64,000 nucleotides of DNA from Fibrella rubiginis (GTDB lineage Bacteria; Bacteroidota; Bacteroidia; Cytophagales; Spirosomataceae): assembly GCF_017353185.1 (NCBI RefSeq), contig NZ_JAFMYV010000003.1:523460-587459 (forward strand). Direction: 5' to 3'. Position 1 is the stretch's first letter; each line of letters begins with the position of its first letter. The position numbers and the translations under genes are program-made. The notes beneath the pieces are model-generated. The model was not told where the DNA came from. It saw nothing but the letters and a program-made list of their open reading frames with translations, and did no database searches. Below are positions 42,237 through 50,801 of this stretch, piece after piece.

Positions 42237-43442
42237 ATGCAATTGCTTGAAGTAGGCACTGATGCCGCCCTCCGTCGGGAATTTCTCGAATTACCCGTTC
42301 GGCTTTACAAGAATGATCCCTGCTGGATTCGTCCGCTCGATGATGACCTCGAGAGTGTATTCGACCCGAAGCGTAATAAGCTGTTTGAAACGGGCGAGTG
42401 CATCCGGTGGGTGCTGAAAAACGAGGCCGGACAAACCATCGGGCGCGTGGCCGCATTTGTGAACGGCAAAACAGTAAAGGCCGAGAAAGACCAACCGACC
42501 GGTGGCATGGGCTTTTTTGAGTGCATCGACGACCAGAAAGCCGCGTTTTTTCTCTTCGATACTTGCCGCGACTGGCTGGCTGCGCGGGGTATGGCAGCCA
42601 TGGAAGGCCCGATTAATTTCGGCGACCGCGACCGGTGGTGGGGCCTGCTGGTGGAAGGTTTCGACAAAGAGCCCAACTACGGCATGCCCTACACGAAGCC
42701 CTACTACGTACCCTTTTTCGAGGCGTATGGCTTCCAGGATTATTTCCAGCAGCACACGTTTTCATTAGCCATCAACTACGACGAACTGATGGCCAACGGG
42801 ATGCAGCAAAAAGTGCTGGATCGGGCGCAGGCCATTCTCGATAACCCCGAATACACGTTCGAGCATATTCAGAAAGACAAGCTGCCCCAATACGCCGCCG
42901 ACTTCGCCGAAATCTACACCAAAGCCTGGGCCAAAATTCTGGGCACGCCCGACATGACCACCGACAAGGCCCTGAAGCTGATGCAGCAAATGAAGCCGGT
43001 GATGGAAGAAAACCTGGTCTGGTTTGGCTACCACGGCAGCGGCCCAACCCGAAAGCCGGTGGCATTTTTCATTATGCTGCCCGAACTAAATCAGTATTTT
43101 AAGCACGTCAACGGTAAGATGAACCTGCGCGGAAAGCTGACGTTTTTATATCATAAACTACTGAAACCCACCAACAAAGCCTTTGGCGTGATCTTCGGCG
43201 TGGTGCCCGACTTTCAGGGTAAAGGTATTGAATCGGCTATTGCCATTGCGTATCCTTCGCGTGAGGTATGGGGCGGCAAGAAGCACCAGTTCAACGCCCT
43301 GGAGCTAAACTGGATCGGCGATTTCAACGTGCGCATGATCCGTTTCTCCAAAATGCTCGGTGGCAAAATCAGCAAACGCCATATCACCTACCGGTATTTG
43401 TTTGATCGCAACGCTGAGTTCAAACGACATAAAGTAATCTGA
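42237..43442 (+). CDS. GNAT-like acyltransferase (about 400 aa)
   Basis: 401 residues from the ATG after the palindrome. It belongs to a Bacteroidota family annotated as N-acetyltransferase-like. The N-terminal half has LVEGFDKEPNYGMPYTKPYY (quoted partly) and the C-terminal half has the acyl-CoA loop-like VVPDFQGKGIESAIAIAY and ELNWIGDFNVRMIRFSKMLGG, typical of a GNAT second domain. Substrate unknown. It shares a mirror-image promoter with cysS, so the two are probably expressed at similar levels. Confidence 0.7.
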   Translation: MQLLEVGTDAALRREFLELPVRLYKNDPCWIRPLDDDLESVFDPKRNKLFETGECIRWVLKNEAGQTIGRVAAFVNGKTVKAEKDQPTGGMGFFECIDDQKAAFFLFDTCRDWLAARGMAAMEGPINFGDRDRWWGLLVEGFDKEPNYGMPYTKPYYVPFFEAYGFQDYFQQHTFSLAINYDELMANGMQQKVLDRAQAILDNPEYTFEHIQKDKLPQYAADFAEIYTKAWAKILGTPDMTTDKALKLMQQMKPVMEENLVWFGYHGSGPTRKPVAFFIMLPELNQYFKHVNGKMNLRGKLTFLYHKLLKPTNKAFGVIFGVVPDFQGKGIESAIAIAYPSREVWGGKKHQFNALELNWIGDFNVRMIRFSKMLGGKISKRHITYRYLFDRNAEFKRHKVI

Positions 43443-43447
43443 AAGCT

Positions 43448-43532
43448 GTTTGTGTGTTTGTTCGTTTGGTTGTTGGCCGACGCATGGATTGCTAATGCGT
43501 CAGCCAACAACCAAACGAACAAACACACAAAC
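43448..43532. repeat. long hairpin between acyltransferase and Ate-like genes
   Basis: Arms 43448-43485 and 43495-43532 match in 37 of 38 positions with a 9-nt loop. Words such as GTTTGTGTGTTTGTTCGTTTGG repeat a GTTTG/GTTCG unit (longest quoted run trimmed to GTTTGTGTGTTTGTTCG). It starts 5 bp after one stop and ends 8 bp before the next ATG. Confidence 0.9.
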
Positions 43533-43540
43533 TATCAAAC

Positions 43541-44209
43541 ATGGTTGGTCGCCATCTCGATATAGCGTTAGACAGGGGGTATTTTCGGATGCACCAGTAC
43601 GTATTTACGTGCCAGTACCTGATGCTCGACGATACCGTTTGCCCCGTGCATTGGCTGCGGGTCGACCTCCGGCGGGTGCAGTTTGGCAAAAGCCAGCGGC
43701 AGTTGATCAACCGTAATAAGGCCTTTTCGGTATCGGTAACGCCCCTGACGCTGACCGGCGAGCTGACCGGCCTCTACGCCCGCTACCGGGCCAGCATTGA
43801 CTTCGACGCGCCCGAATCGGTCGAGGCTTCGCTCTTCGACGGAGCACCCACCAGCAGCAGTACGTTTGATACCTACGTGATGAACGTCCGCGATGGTGAC
43901 CGGCTGATTGCAGCGGGTATTTTCGACAAAGGGATGCGGACCATTGCAGGCATCATGAATTTCTATGACCCTGACTATAAGCGGTATAGCCTGGGTAAGT
44001 ACCTGATGCTGCTGAAGATCAACTTCGCCCAACAACAGCAATACGACTACTATTACCCCGGCTACGTGGTGAGCTACTACCCCAAATTCGACTACAAGAT
44101 CGCCGCCGCCGAATCGGCCACTGAAGTCCTCGACACCATCAGCGACCGGTGGTTGCCCTTTTCGTGGGAAACGGTAGAAGAATTAGCCGCGGAATTGATG
44201 CGGGAATAG
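43541..44209 (+). CDS. aminoacyl-tRNA-protein transferase-like (Ate/Bpt superfamily)
   Basis: 222 residues. The pattern LDRGYFRMHQYVFTC, then LRRVQFGKSQRQLINRN, and GIMNFYDPDYKRYSLGKYLML with YYYPGYVVSYYPKFDYK follows the order of motifs in arginyl/leucyl-tRNA-protein transferases (Ate1, Bpt), where the C-terminal GNAT-like fold attaches an amino acid to a protein N-terminus. Cys-rich N-terminal motifs of Ate1 are reduced to single Cys residues. Role inferred; N-degron tagging is the family function. Confidence 0.6.
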   Translation: MVGRHLDIALDRGYFRMHQYVFTCQYLMLDDTVCPVHWLRVDLRRVQFGKSQRQLINRNKAFSVSVTPLTLTGELTGLYARYRASIDFDAPESVEASLFDGAPTSSSTFDTYVMNVRDGDRLIAAGIFDKGMRTIAGIMNFYDPDYKRYSLGKYLMLLKINFAQQQQYDYYYPGYVVSYYPKFDYKIAAAESATEVLDTISDRWLPFSWETVEELAAELMRE

Positions 44210-44282
44210 AGCATTAAGTTTTTAATTTTAACGCTCACAAAGTACACAAAAAAATCCTAAAACATTATTTAATGAATCTAAT

Positions 44283-44789
44283 TTATGGAAACCAAAATTC
44301 TTCAACTCTCCAATTAAATGGATCTATTTTAGCTCTTAGTTGTTTAATAAGCATCCAATAAGAATCTTCACTCAATTGAGTCCAATTCACTTGTTTTAAG
44401 TGTCCTAAGCCATCTATTTTATCGGCGATATTTGTCAATAAAACTCTATCTATAGGAGGGTGGATAACCTCACTCTTCGTACAACTTCCTGAATTACAAA
44501 TGATTACTGAAGTTTTTAAATATATAGATATAATTTTAGCTGCCTGTCCATACGAAGCACTAATTCCTACTTTACCAAACTCGTTTATAATTTCTTGAGC
44601 GCAAAATTTGTGAAATGAGTCAAACTCGGCTATCGAATATATTTCGTCGCTTTTTACGAAATTTCTTAGACCTGAAGCATTAATTGCATGTTTGATACTT
44701 TTTGTATTGGTAAAATTACGCTGTACCGCCCTAGCGGCTGTCCAAGTTGCATAATTATGTCTGTGTAGGTCAAAACTATAATCATTCAT
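44283..44789 (-). CDS. AT-rich hypothetical protein (168 aa)
   Basis: Not recognised. Helical, neutral protein beginning MNDYSFDLHRHNYATWTAARAVQRNF and including KIISIYLKTSVIICNSGSC. Its base composition is far more AT-rich than its neighbours, with codons such as TTA, ATA and AAA common, which suggests recent transfer. It lies alone between convergent and divergent neighbours with no mobile genes visible. The His/Trp-rich start resembles small accessory proteins found near mobile DNA, but no function can be named. Confidence 0.65.
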   Translation of the reverse strand: MNDYSFDLHRHNYATWTAARAVQRNFTNTKSIKHAINASGLRNFVKSDEIYSIAEFDSFHKFCAQEIINEFGKVGISASYGQAAKIISIYLKTSVIICNSGSCTKSEVIHPPIDRVLLTNIADKIDGLGHLKQVNWTQLSEDSYWMLIKQLRAKIDPFNWRVEEFWFP

Positions 44790-44920
44790 AGCGATGTATA
44801 TTTGGTATGGGCGTTTGAAGTGAAGGCAATATATAATAAAGTCACGAAGAAAATAGTGATGTTAACCCCTTTGGTCACTCCAAAGCCCACCTCGCCCTTC
44901 ATAACCCCGCCCGCCTGCCT

Positions 44921-44928
44921 TACCTTTG
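44921..44928 (+). promoter_or_regulatory. -7 promoter element of the PfkB kinase gene
   Basis: TACCTTTG matches TAnnTTTG, 23 bp before the ATG. No -33 TTG at the ideal spacing. Confidence 0.45.
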
Positions 44929-44951
44929 CCGTTTCAATCAAGACACACAGC

Positions 44952-45872
44952 ATGAGTTTACTAACGGTTGGGTCCGTGGCGTTTGATGCGCTGGAAACCC
45001 CCTTCGGCAAGACCGACAAGATCATTGGCGGGGCCGCTACCTACATCACCCTCTCGGCATCGTATTTTACCAAAGACAATAACCTCGTGGCCGTAGTGGG
45101 CGACGATTTCCCGCAATCCATGATCGACACGCTCGTGAGCCACGGTGTGAACGTCGACGGGCTGGAGATTCGGCAGGGCGAGAAAACGTTTTTCTGGTCG
45201 GGCAAGTATCACGATGACATGAACACCCGCGACACGGTGGAGGTGCAGTTGAACGTGATGGAACATTTCGACCCCATCATTCCCGACCAATACCAGGATT
45301 GCCAGTACCTGATGCTGGGCAACACCGCCCCGGCCATTCAGCACATGGTGGTGAAGCGGATGAAAAACCGCCCAAAACTGATCGTTTTGGACACCATGAA
45401 CCTCTGGATCGAGATTGCCAACGCCGACCTAAAAGCCCTGCTCCGTGACGTAGATGTGCTGGTGCTGAACGACGAAGAAGCCCGCCAACTCACCGGCGAT
45501 TATGCTCTGGTACGCGCGGCGGCCACCATTAAGGCCATGGGACCCAAAACGGTGATCATCAAAAAAGGCGAACACGGCGCGCTGCTTTTCCACGAAGACC
45601 GAATCTTTGCCGCCCCGGCCCTGCCGCTGGAAGAAGTGTTCGATCCCACCGGCGCGGGCGACACCTTTGCGGGCGGTTTCATCGGCCACCTCGCCAACAC
45701 CGACGATATCTCTTTTGATAACATGAAACGCGCCGTGATCTACGGCTCAGCCATGGCCTCGTTCTGCGTCGAGAAGTTCGGTGCCGAACGCATTCTGAAC
45801 CTCTCAAAAGAAGAAATCCAGGAGCGCGTTAACCAATTCGTACGGCTGTCGGCGTTTAGCGTGGACATGTAA
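44952..45872 (+). CDS. PfkB-family sugar/nucleoside kinase
   Basis: 306 residues from the ATG of MSLLTVGSVAFDALETPFG; longer readings begin inside the promoter region. Family features: the first signature GGAATYITLSASYF, and the second, DPTGAGDTFAGGFIGHL, containing the catalytic Asp. The ribokinase-like fold phosphorylates a hydroxymethyl group; close relatives are annotated as sugar or nucleoside kinases. Substrate unknown. It is convergent with an esterase gene, with a 30-bp-arm palindrome between them. Confidence 0.88.
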   Translation: MSLLTVGSVAFDALETPFGKTDKIIGGAATYITLSASYFTKDNNLVAVVGDDFPQSMIDTLVSHGVNVDGLEIRQGEKTFFWSGKYHDDMNTRDTVEVQLNVMEHFDPIIPDQYQDCQYLMLGNTAPAIQHMVVKRMKNRPKLIVLDTMNLWIEIANADLKALLRDVDVLVLNDEEARQLTGDYALVRAAATIKAMGPKTVIIKKGEHGALLFHEDRIFAAPALPLEEVFDPTGAGDTFAGGFIGHLANTDDISFDNMKRAVIYGSAMASFCVEKFGAERILNLSKEEIQERVNQFVRLSAFSVDM

Positions 45873-45885
45873 AGCGAGTTTAACG

Positions 45886-45976
45886 TTTAACGTCCAATGT
45901 CTAAAGTTAGCTGACCAGTCCGCCGGTACGGCCAGAGTACGCCTGCGTCAGCTAACTTTAGACATTGGACGTTAAA
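45886..45976. repeat. palindrome between convergent PfkB and esterase genes
   Basis: Perfect 30-bp arms (45886-45915 and 45947-45976) with a 31-nt centre containing AGTCCGCCGGTACGG, one base from the shared core CGGTCCGCCG. The left arm has one extra TTTAACG unit compared with the right. It ends 7 bp before the esterase stop and could end both transcripts. Confidence 0.9.
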
Positions 45977-45983
45977 CTCACTC

Positions 45984-46865
45984 CTATTGCTTCTGGAAAA
46001 ACCGCAACGCTTCCAGGTGCACGTCGATGTCTTTGGGGTAGTCGTGTTTGCCGCCGATGACTTTCAGGAGAACCACGTCGGGTTTGCCGGAAGCGTGGTA
46101 CGTGTAACGTTCGATGGTGCGGCCATCGGTGGGGTCGGTGTCGGGGAGTTTTTCCAGGGTCGGCTGGCCTTTATACTGTGCTAAATCGGCCCAGTATGCC
46201 AACGTGCGGTCGGTAGAGAGCACGTTGCCCATGTTCATGTTTTTACCCAGAATAACCGGCCCGCCGTTATAGGGGTTGATGGGGTCTTGAGTGCCGTTAA
46301 TGATCATGATTGCCACGGGTTGCCCCGTTGCCACGCAATCGAAATTGGTAGAATCGGGCAGGTTGGCAATGATGGCGGTGATAGCCCGGAAGGCATCAGG
46401 CATGGTCATGGCCAGTTTGTAGGTCATATGCCCCCCACCCGACGTACCCACGGCAAAGACCCGTTTGGTATCTACATCGTACCGTTTTTTTAGCCGCTGA
46501 ATCATGCCGTCGAAAAAGGCCTGCTCGTCAACGTCTTCTACGTTGGCCTGCGCGGGCGACGCTTTGCGGCACTCGTTCCAATAATTTTTATAAGCCGACG
46601 GATATACCACCAGCGTGTTGTTGGTCCGCGCTACGCTGTCCATCGCCACCGCCGAACGCATCATGTCGCGCCCATTGCCACCCGACCCATGCAATACGAA
46701 AACAAGGTTCGGTTTACGCAATGGTCTGGTTGGTGTGTTGTAGTAAAACGACCGGTAGTTGTTTTCAATCAGTATGGAATCTTTAGTAATTTGAGCGTGT
46801 GCGTAGTTAAGAAACAGACTGATAGGCAGGAAAAGAGCAAGCCGTTTGTTATTAATTTTTATCAT
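45984..46865 (-). CDS. secreted PHB depolymerase/feruloyl-esterase-like hydrolase
   Basis: 293 residues from the ATG at 46865, before a signal peptide (LALFLPISLFLNYAHAQ). Alpha/beta hydrolase of the LpqC/poly-hydroxybutyrate depolymerase group: oxyanion motif FVLHGSGGNGRDMM, nucleophile elbow GTSGGGHMTY, acid in NGTQDPINPY and catalytic His in GGKHDYP. It probably cleaves ester bonds in plant or polyester material outside the cytoplasm. Confidence 0.87.
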   Translation of the reverse strand: MIKINNKRLALFLPISLFLNYAHAQITKDSILIENNYRSFYYNTPTRPLRKPNLVFVLHGSGGNGRDMMRSAVAMDSVARTNNTLVVYPSAYKNYWNECRKASPAQANVEDVDEQAFFDGMIQRLKKRYDVDTKRVFAVGTSGGGHMTYKLAMTMPDAFRAITAIIANLPDSTNFDCVATGQPVAIMIINGTQDPINPYNGGPVILGKNMNMGNVLSTDRTLAYWADLAQYKGQPTLEKLPDTDPTDGRTIERYTYHASGKPDVVLLKVIGGKHDYPKDIDVHLEALRFFQKQ

Positions 46866-46899
46866 AATTAGCTGTCTGATGTCAGAATAATGGCTTGCA

Positions 46900-47307
46900 T
46901 TAACGGGCCAATATGTGTTTAAAATGATCCAAGCGAATGACATTAATTTGGGGATATTCTCGCTCTTTTAATACATTGAAATCAGAGTCATTGCTTACCA
47001 AATAATCAGCACCTGAAGCAAAGGCCACGTCAGCAAATTTATCGTCGTCAGGGTCATTCCTTACCATCAGCCACTTAAAACTAGCTTCCACATGAATCAC
47101 GTGAGGGGCTGAAGCCAATAGTTTGAGTACGTTTTGCGCAAGCGAAGGGCTGTAAAATTCACTCAACTTTTCCTCATACTCTGTCAAAATTTCCTGGCTG
47201 ACCACCCAGTCAAAAGCACGCTCTGTGAAGGCAGTATACAGCCAATAGTGGTCACTCAAGCGGGGGATAGCAGCGATCAGACAGTTTGTATCAATGACAA
47301 CACGCAT
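46900..47307 (-). CDS. PIN-domain toxin (VapC-like)
   Basis: 135-residue PIN ribonuclease of the family called putative toxin-antitoxin toxin component, PIN family. Acidic metal-binding residues are seen in VVIDTNCLI, the central EYEEKLSEFY, and the NDPDDDKFADVAFASGADYLVSNDSDF block. The upstream gene, 3 bp away, encodes a small protein likely to be its antitoxin. Confidence 0.87.
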   Translation of the reverse strand: MRVVIDTNCLIAAIPRLSDHYWLYTAFTERAFDWVVSQEILTEYEEKLSEFYSPSLAQNVLKLLASAPHVIHVEASFKWLMVRNDPDDDKFADVAFASGADYLVSNDSDFNVLKEREYPQINVIRLDHFKHILAR

Positions 47308-47310
47308 AGT

Positions 47311-47532
47311 TTATTGAGCAGTGCGTCGCGATTGATTCAATACCCGATCAAGATCTTCCTGTGAATAGCCTTTCTGTTGCATGATCTCGTCAGCCTCATT
47401 TCCTATCAACTCGCTGTAATAGTCCATTAGTAGCTGGTGCACTTTATCCAACTCGGCTGGCTGCATTGGCCTGTCGAAGAGCCGCATAAGTGATACTTGC
47501 ACAGAATTGGGGCGGTTAGCAGTTGTAAGCAT
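47311..47532 (-). CDS. antitoxin of the PIN pair
   Basis: 73-residue charged helical protein that precedes the PIN gene by 3 bp. It has no recognisable DNA-binding signature; the C-terminal region (YYSELIGNEADEIMQQKGYSQEDLDRVLN, quoted in parts) could bind the toxin. The 15-bp inverted repeat 11 bp upstream of its start may be the operator for autoregulation. Function from context. Confidence 0.7.
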   Translation of the reverse strand: MLTTANRPNSVQVSLMRLFDRPMQPAELDKVHQLLMDYYSELIGNEADEIMQQKGYSQEDLDRVLNQSRRTAQ

Positions 47533-47542
47533 GGCAAAAGAT

Positions 47543-47588
47543 ATTGTTAGCGTAATTACACGTAGTTATATGCAATTACGCTAACAAT
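47543..47588. promoter_or_regulatory. inverted repeat upstream of the toxin-antitoxin operon
   Basis: Perfect 15-bp arms ATTGTTAGCGTAATT and complement, spaced by 16 nt, 11 bp from the antitoxin start and 8 bp from the OPT stop. It may be an operator, the OPT terminator, or both. Confidence 0.5.
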
Positions 47589-47595
47589 TCTTTGT

Positions 47596-49626
47596 TTATT
47601 CCCGTTTGCTCACACCAATTCGGCCCAGCATGACGGCCAGACCGACAAAGGCCAGCGCACCCAGCAGCATATAGCCACCTTCGCCCAGTACGCTGGCTAA
47701 AGCAGGCTCAAGGGAGAGCCTGGCCAGTGAGTTGAATACGTTGTCGTTAACGGAAAGCAGGGCTACTAGTACCCCCGCCAGCGCACCGCCCGCTACCAGA
47801 CCCGTAGCGAAAAGGTTACCCCGGCTGAGGTCTTCGTCCTCTACCGATTTGTTGGCGCTTTTGGTGCGCCAGTCGGTGAAGGCTTTCACGCAGCCACCAG
47901 CAAAAATGGGCAAGGTGGTCGACAGGGGCAGGTATAGACCCACAGCAAACGCCAACGCACTGACGCCCACCAGCTCAAACACAAACGCCAGCACAGCCCC
48001 CACCAGCACAAACTGCCAGTCGAGGTTAAACGAGAGCAGGCCTTTGATGAGCGTCGCCATGAGCGTACCCTGCGGGGCGGGAAACTTGTCAGTGCCAATG
48101 GCGTGGGTAATGCCCTTTGCCACCAGGTCAGGCGTGGGTATGTCGAGAAGTTTGACCGTGGCCCCCACGACCAGCGACGACACCACCACGCCCACCAGCA
48201 GGGCCAGTTGCTGCGACCGCGGCGTGGCCCCCACCAAGTAGCCTGTTTTCAGATCCTGCGAGGTGGCCCCGGCGTTGGCAGCGGCCACGCAAATAAGGCT
48301 ACCCACCACCAGTACGGCGGGTTCGTAGGTACGCCCCGTGAGACCTATACCAATGAAAATCAGAGCCGTACCCATAATGGTGGCGATGGTCATACCCGAC
48401 ACCGGCGACGAACTTGACCCGATCAAACCCACAATGCGGCTGGCAACGGTGACAAAGAAAAAGCCGAATACCAGTACCAGAATGGCAATCAGCAGCTTAG
48501 TCAGATATGTGTCGCCGGGAATTTGGGGGAGCAGCACCATCAGCAGGGCCAGTACCACACAGCCGACAATGACAAAGCGGCCACTCAGTTCTCGATCCGT
48601 ACGCAAAACGCCACCGGGTTGCCCGGCCAGTTCGGCATTAGAACCGGCTCCTTTTCCGATAGACGCTTTAAACGAAGACACGATGGTCGGGATGGTTTTC
48701 AGCAAGGTCATAAAACCGCCCGCCGTAACAGCCCCGGCCCCGATCTGGCGAATGTAGGCGCGGTAGATGGCGGCGGCAGTATCGGTAAACGTTTTGGTTT
48801 CGGGGTGCCAGCCGCCGGGACCACCCGCTTTGGTGAGGTCAGCGAGGTAGCCGAGTTTATTCAGCTGCAGGGCGATGGTTTCACCCGGCACTACTGAGGC
48901 CAGCAGCGGAATGATACCCAGCCACGCCAGAAAACCGCCGCCTACCAGCACCGCCGAAATACGAAAACCAATAATGTAGCCCACGCCCAGGTACTCCGGC
49001 GTGATCTCACCCGCCACCTGCGCCGAGGGGAAATAGCGGTTGGCCTGCTTGGTGGCCCAGACCGGCACTTCGGCAATCACATGCAGTACTTTTTGTAGTG
49101 CGGCATATAAAAAAGCCACGCCCAGCCCCAGATAGGCCGTTTTGGCAAAGTCGCCACCTTTTTCACCCGCGATAAGTACTGAAGCACAGGCGGTGCCTTC
49201 GGGATACGGCAGGGTGTCGTGCTCCTGCACAATTAGCGACCGACGCAGGGGCACCATCATGAGCGTGCCCACCAGCCCGCCCACAATAGCAAGGGTCAGA
49301 ATAGTCCAGTAGTTAAAGAAATCGGCAGAGGCGCCGTCGGTGAGGAAGAGAAAGCCGGGCATGGTAAACACCACCCCCGACGCGATGCTTTCGCCGGCCG
49401 AACCAGTAGTCTGGATGATGTTATTTTCCAGGATGGTAGTACCCAGAAACCGCCGCCCCAACGAGATAGCCAGCACCGAAATGGGTATCGATGCCGACAC
49501 CGACAGGCCCGCTTTGAGGGATAGATAGACTGTGGCAGCCCCAAAGAGCACGCCAAAGAGCGCACCCACCACGATGGCTTTCATCGTCAATTCGGCAGGA
49601 GATTCAGATGCAGGGATGTAGGACAA
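47596..49626 (-). CDS. OPT-family oligopeptide transporter
   Basis: 676-residue inner-membrane transporter with about 15 hydrophobic segments. Family features include the N-terminal ELTMKAIVVGALFGVLFGAA, YLSLKAGLSVSASIPISVLA and TGSAGESIASGVVFTMPG blocks and the NAGATSQDLKTGYLVGATPRSQQ loop. OPT carriers import oligopeptides or metal chelates. It is followed on the same strand by the PIN pair, with a hairpin between them. Confidence 0.92.
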   Translation of the reverse strand: MSYIPASESPAELTMKAIVVGALFGVLFGAATVYLSLKAGLSVSASIPISVLAISLGRRFLGTTILENNIIQTTGSAGESIASGVVFTMPGFLFLTDGASADFFNYWTILTLAIVGGLVGTLMMVPLRRSLIVQEHDTLPYPEGTACASVLIAGEKGGDFAKTAYLGLGVAFLYAALQKVLHVIAEVPVWATKQANRYFPSAQVAGEITPEYLGVGYIIGFRISAVLVGGGFLAWLGIIPLLASVVPGETIALQLNKLGYLADLTKAGGPGGWHPETKTFTDTAAAIYRAYIRQIGAGAVTAGGFMTLLKTIPTIVSSFKASIGKGAGSNAELAGQPGGVLRTDRELSGRFVIVGCVVLALLMVLLPQIPGDTYLTKLLIAILVLVFGFFFVTVASRIVGLIGSSSSPVSGMTIATIMGTALIFIGIGLTGRTYEPAVLVVGSLICVAAANAGATSQDLKTGYLVGATPRSQQLALLVGVVVSSLVVGATVKLLDIPTPDLVAKGITHAIGTDKFPAPQGTLMATLIKGLLSFNLDWQFVLVGAVLAFVFELVGVSALAFAVGLYLPLSTTLPIFAGGCVKAFTDWRTKSANKSVEDEDLSRGNLFATGLVAGGALAGVLVALLSVNDNVFNSLARLSLEPALASVLGEGGYMLLGALAFVGLAVMLGRIGVSKRE

Positions 49627-49634
49627 GGAAAGGG

Positions 49635-49675
49635 AGTTTAAAGTTTATGGTACAAAGTCCAAAGTTGCTTCGCCT
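49635..49675. repeat. half palindrome upstream of the serine hydrolase
   Basis: GAGTTTAAAGTTTATGG and CCAAAGTTGCTTCGC repeat the vocabulary and spacing of the left arm at 53281-53319 (GAGTTTAAGGTTTAATG, TAAAGTTGCTTCGC) but no complementary right arm follows. Probably a decayed or solo arm. Confidence 0.5.
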
Positions 49676-49748
49676 TATGGTAATTCCAAGCACAGGCGGT
49701 GCAACTCGGTCAATGAAAAATGCATCATTTGGTTCTTAGGCCATACCC

Positions 49749-50801
49749 ATGAAAAAACTAGCTGTTGCTTTGCTGCTCTTGCTGATTGCCTGTCGCCAAA
49801 CGGCCACTACGCCAACCCCGGCGCCCCCCGTTGCCTATAACTTCAAGGCTGTTGATCAACTGGTTACAGACAATATTGGCTTGTATAATAACAGTGTGGC
49901 GGTCTTGGTGTCTCAGAGTGGTCAGGTTATCTACAAAAAGAATGTGGTCTTCGATGAGAACACGTCGCGCAACATTGCCTCAGCATTGAAGTGGTTGTCG
50001 GGTGCTGTGATCATGGCACTGGTCGATGAGCAAAAACTGGCTCTGACAGATACGCTGGGGAGGTTTCTGCCTATCTTCACGAAGTATAAAAAAGGCAACA
50101 TTACCATCCGGCAGTTATTTTCGCACACCTCCGGTTTCCCCGGCGACTCACCACAAGGCTACGAAAACAGCCGAACGCTGAGTCTTGCACAAGCCGTTGA
50201 TTCACTGGCCGTTTACACCAAGCTCATCAACGCGCCGGGCACGACTTTCTACTACGGTGGGGTGGGTATGCAAATTGCCGGACGTGTAGCCGAGGTAGTA
50301 TCGGGAAAAGCCTGGCAGACGCTGTTCAACGAGAAGATCGGCACACCCTGCGAACTTCAGGCCACTTACAACCCCGGCAATCCGGGCAACCCACTCATCG
50401 GCGGTGGCGTGGTCACGTCGGCGCGGAGCTACCTGAATTTTCTGGAAATGCTGACGAACAGCGGTCTCTATAATGGTAAACGAGTGCTAAGCGAAGCCGC
50501 CGTGAAAACGCTGATTACTGACCAGACTAACAATGCCACGATTCAGTACACGCCCTATCCGGCCAATCTGTATTCGCCTTACAAAACGGCACCCGTGCGC
50601 TACGGCATCGGCAATTGGCTCGATGTGGTCGATGGCTCTGGAGCAGTGGTTGAAAGCAGTAGTCCAGGTGCATTTGGCACCCACCCCTGGATTAACTACA
50701 AAACCAAAACCGCCGGCATCATCTTCACCTTCGCCGATTTTAAAACCACCCAACCCGCCAGCCTGCAAATTCGCGAGGCTATTCGGAGTATTGTGAAGTG
50801 A
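49749..50801 (+). CDS. beta-lactamase-like serine hydrolase lipoprotein
   Basis: 350 residues with a lipoprotein signal (KLAVALLLLLIACRQ, lipobox IAC). Class C beta-lactamase/esterase fold: SxxK in ASALKWLSG (Ser about residue 78), the second motif reads TFYYGGVGM where YxN is usual, and the third lies near TKTAGIIF. The Asn missing from the second motif argues against true beta-lactamase activity; an esterase or D-Ala-D-Ala-type peptidase is more likely. The stop lies at the edge of a 45-bp-arm palindrome. Confidence 0.85.
   Translation: MKKLAVALLLLLIACRQTATTPTPAPPVAYNFKAVDQLVTDNIGLYNNSVAVLVSQSGQVIYKKNVVFDENTSRNIASALKWLSGAVIMALVDEQKLALTDTLGRFLPIFTKYKKGNITIRQLFSHTSGFPGDSPQGYENSRTLSLAQAVDSLAVYTKLINAPGTTFYYGGVGMQIAGRVAEVVSGKAWQTLFNEKIGTPCELQATYNPGNPGNPLIGGGVVTSARSYLNFLEMLTNSGLYNGKRVLSEAAVKTLITDQTNNATIQYTPYPANLYSPYKTAPVRYGIGNWLDVVDGSGAVVESSSPGAFGTHPWINYKTKTAGIIFTFADFKTTQPASLQIREAIRSIVK

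Larger units (their letters stand above)
42092..42240. repeat. palindrome joining cysS and the divergent acyltransferase gene
   Basis: Arms 42092-42128 and 42204-42240 match in 33 of 37 positions, all four differences being transitions. Each arm ends in the start codon and first bases (ATGC) of its gene and contains a full promoter. The 75-nt centre includes CGGTCCGCCG at 42131-42140, the core shared with 12201 and 53355. Confidence 0.9.
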
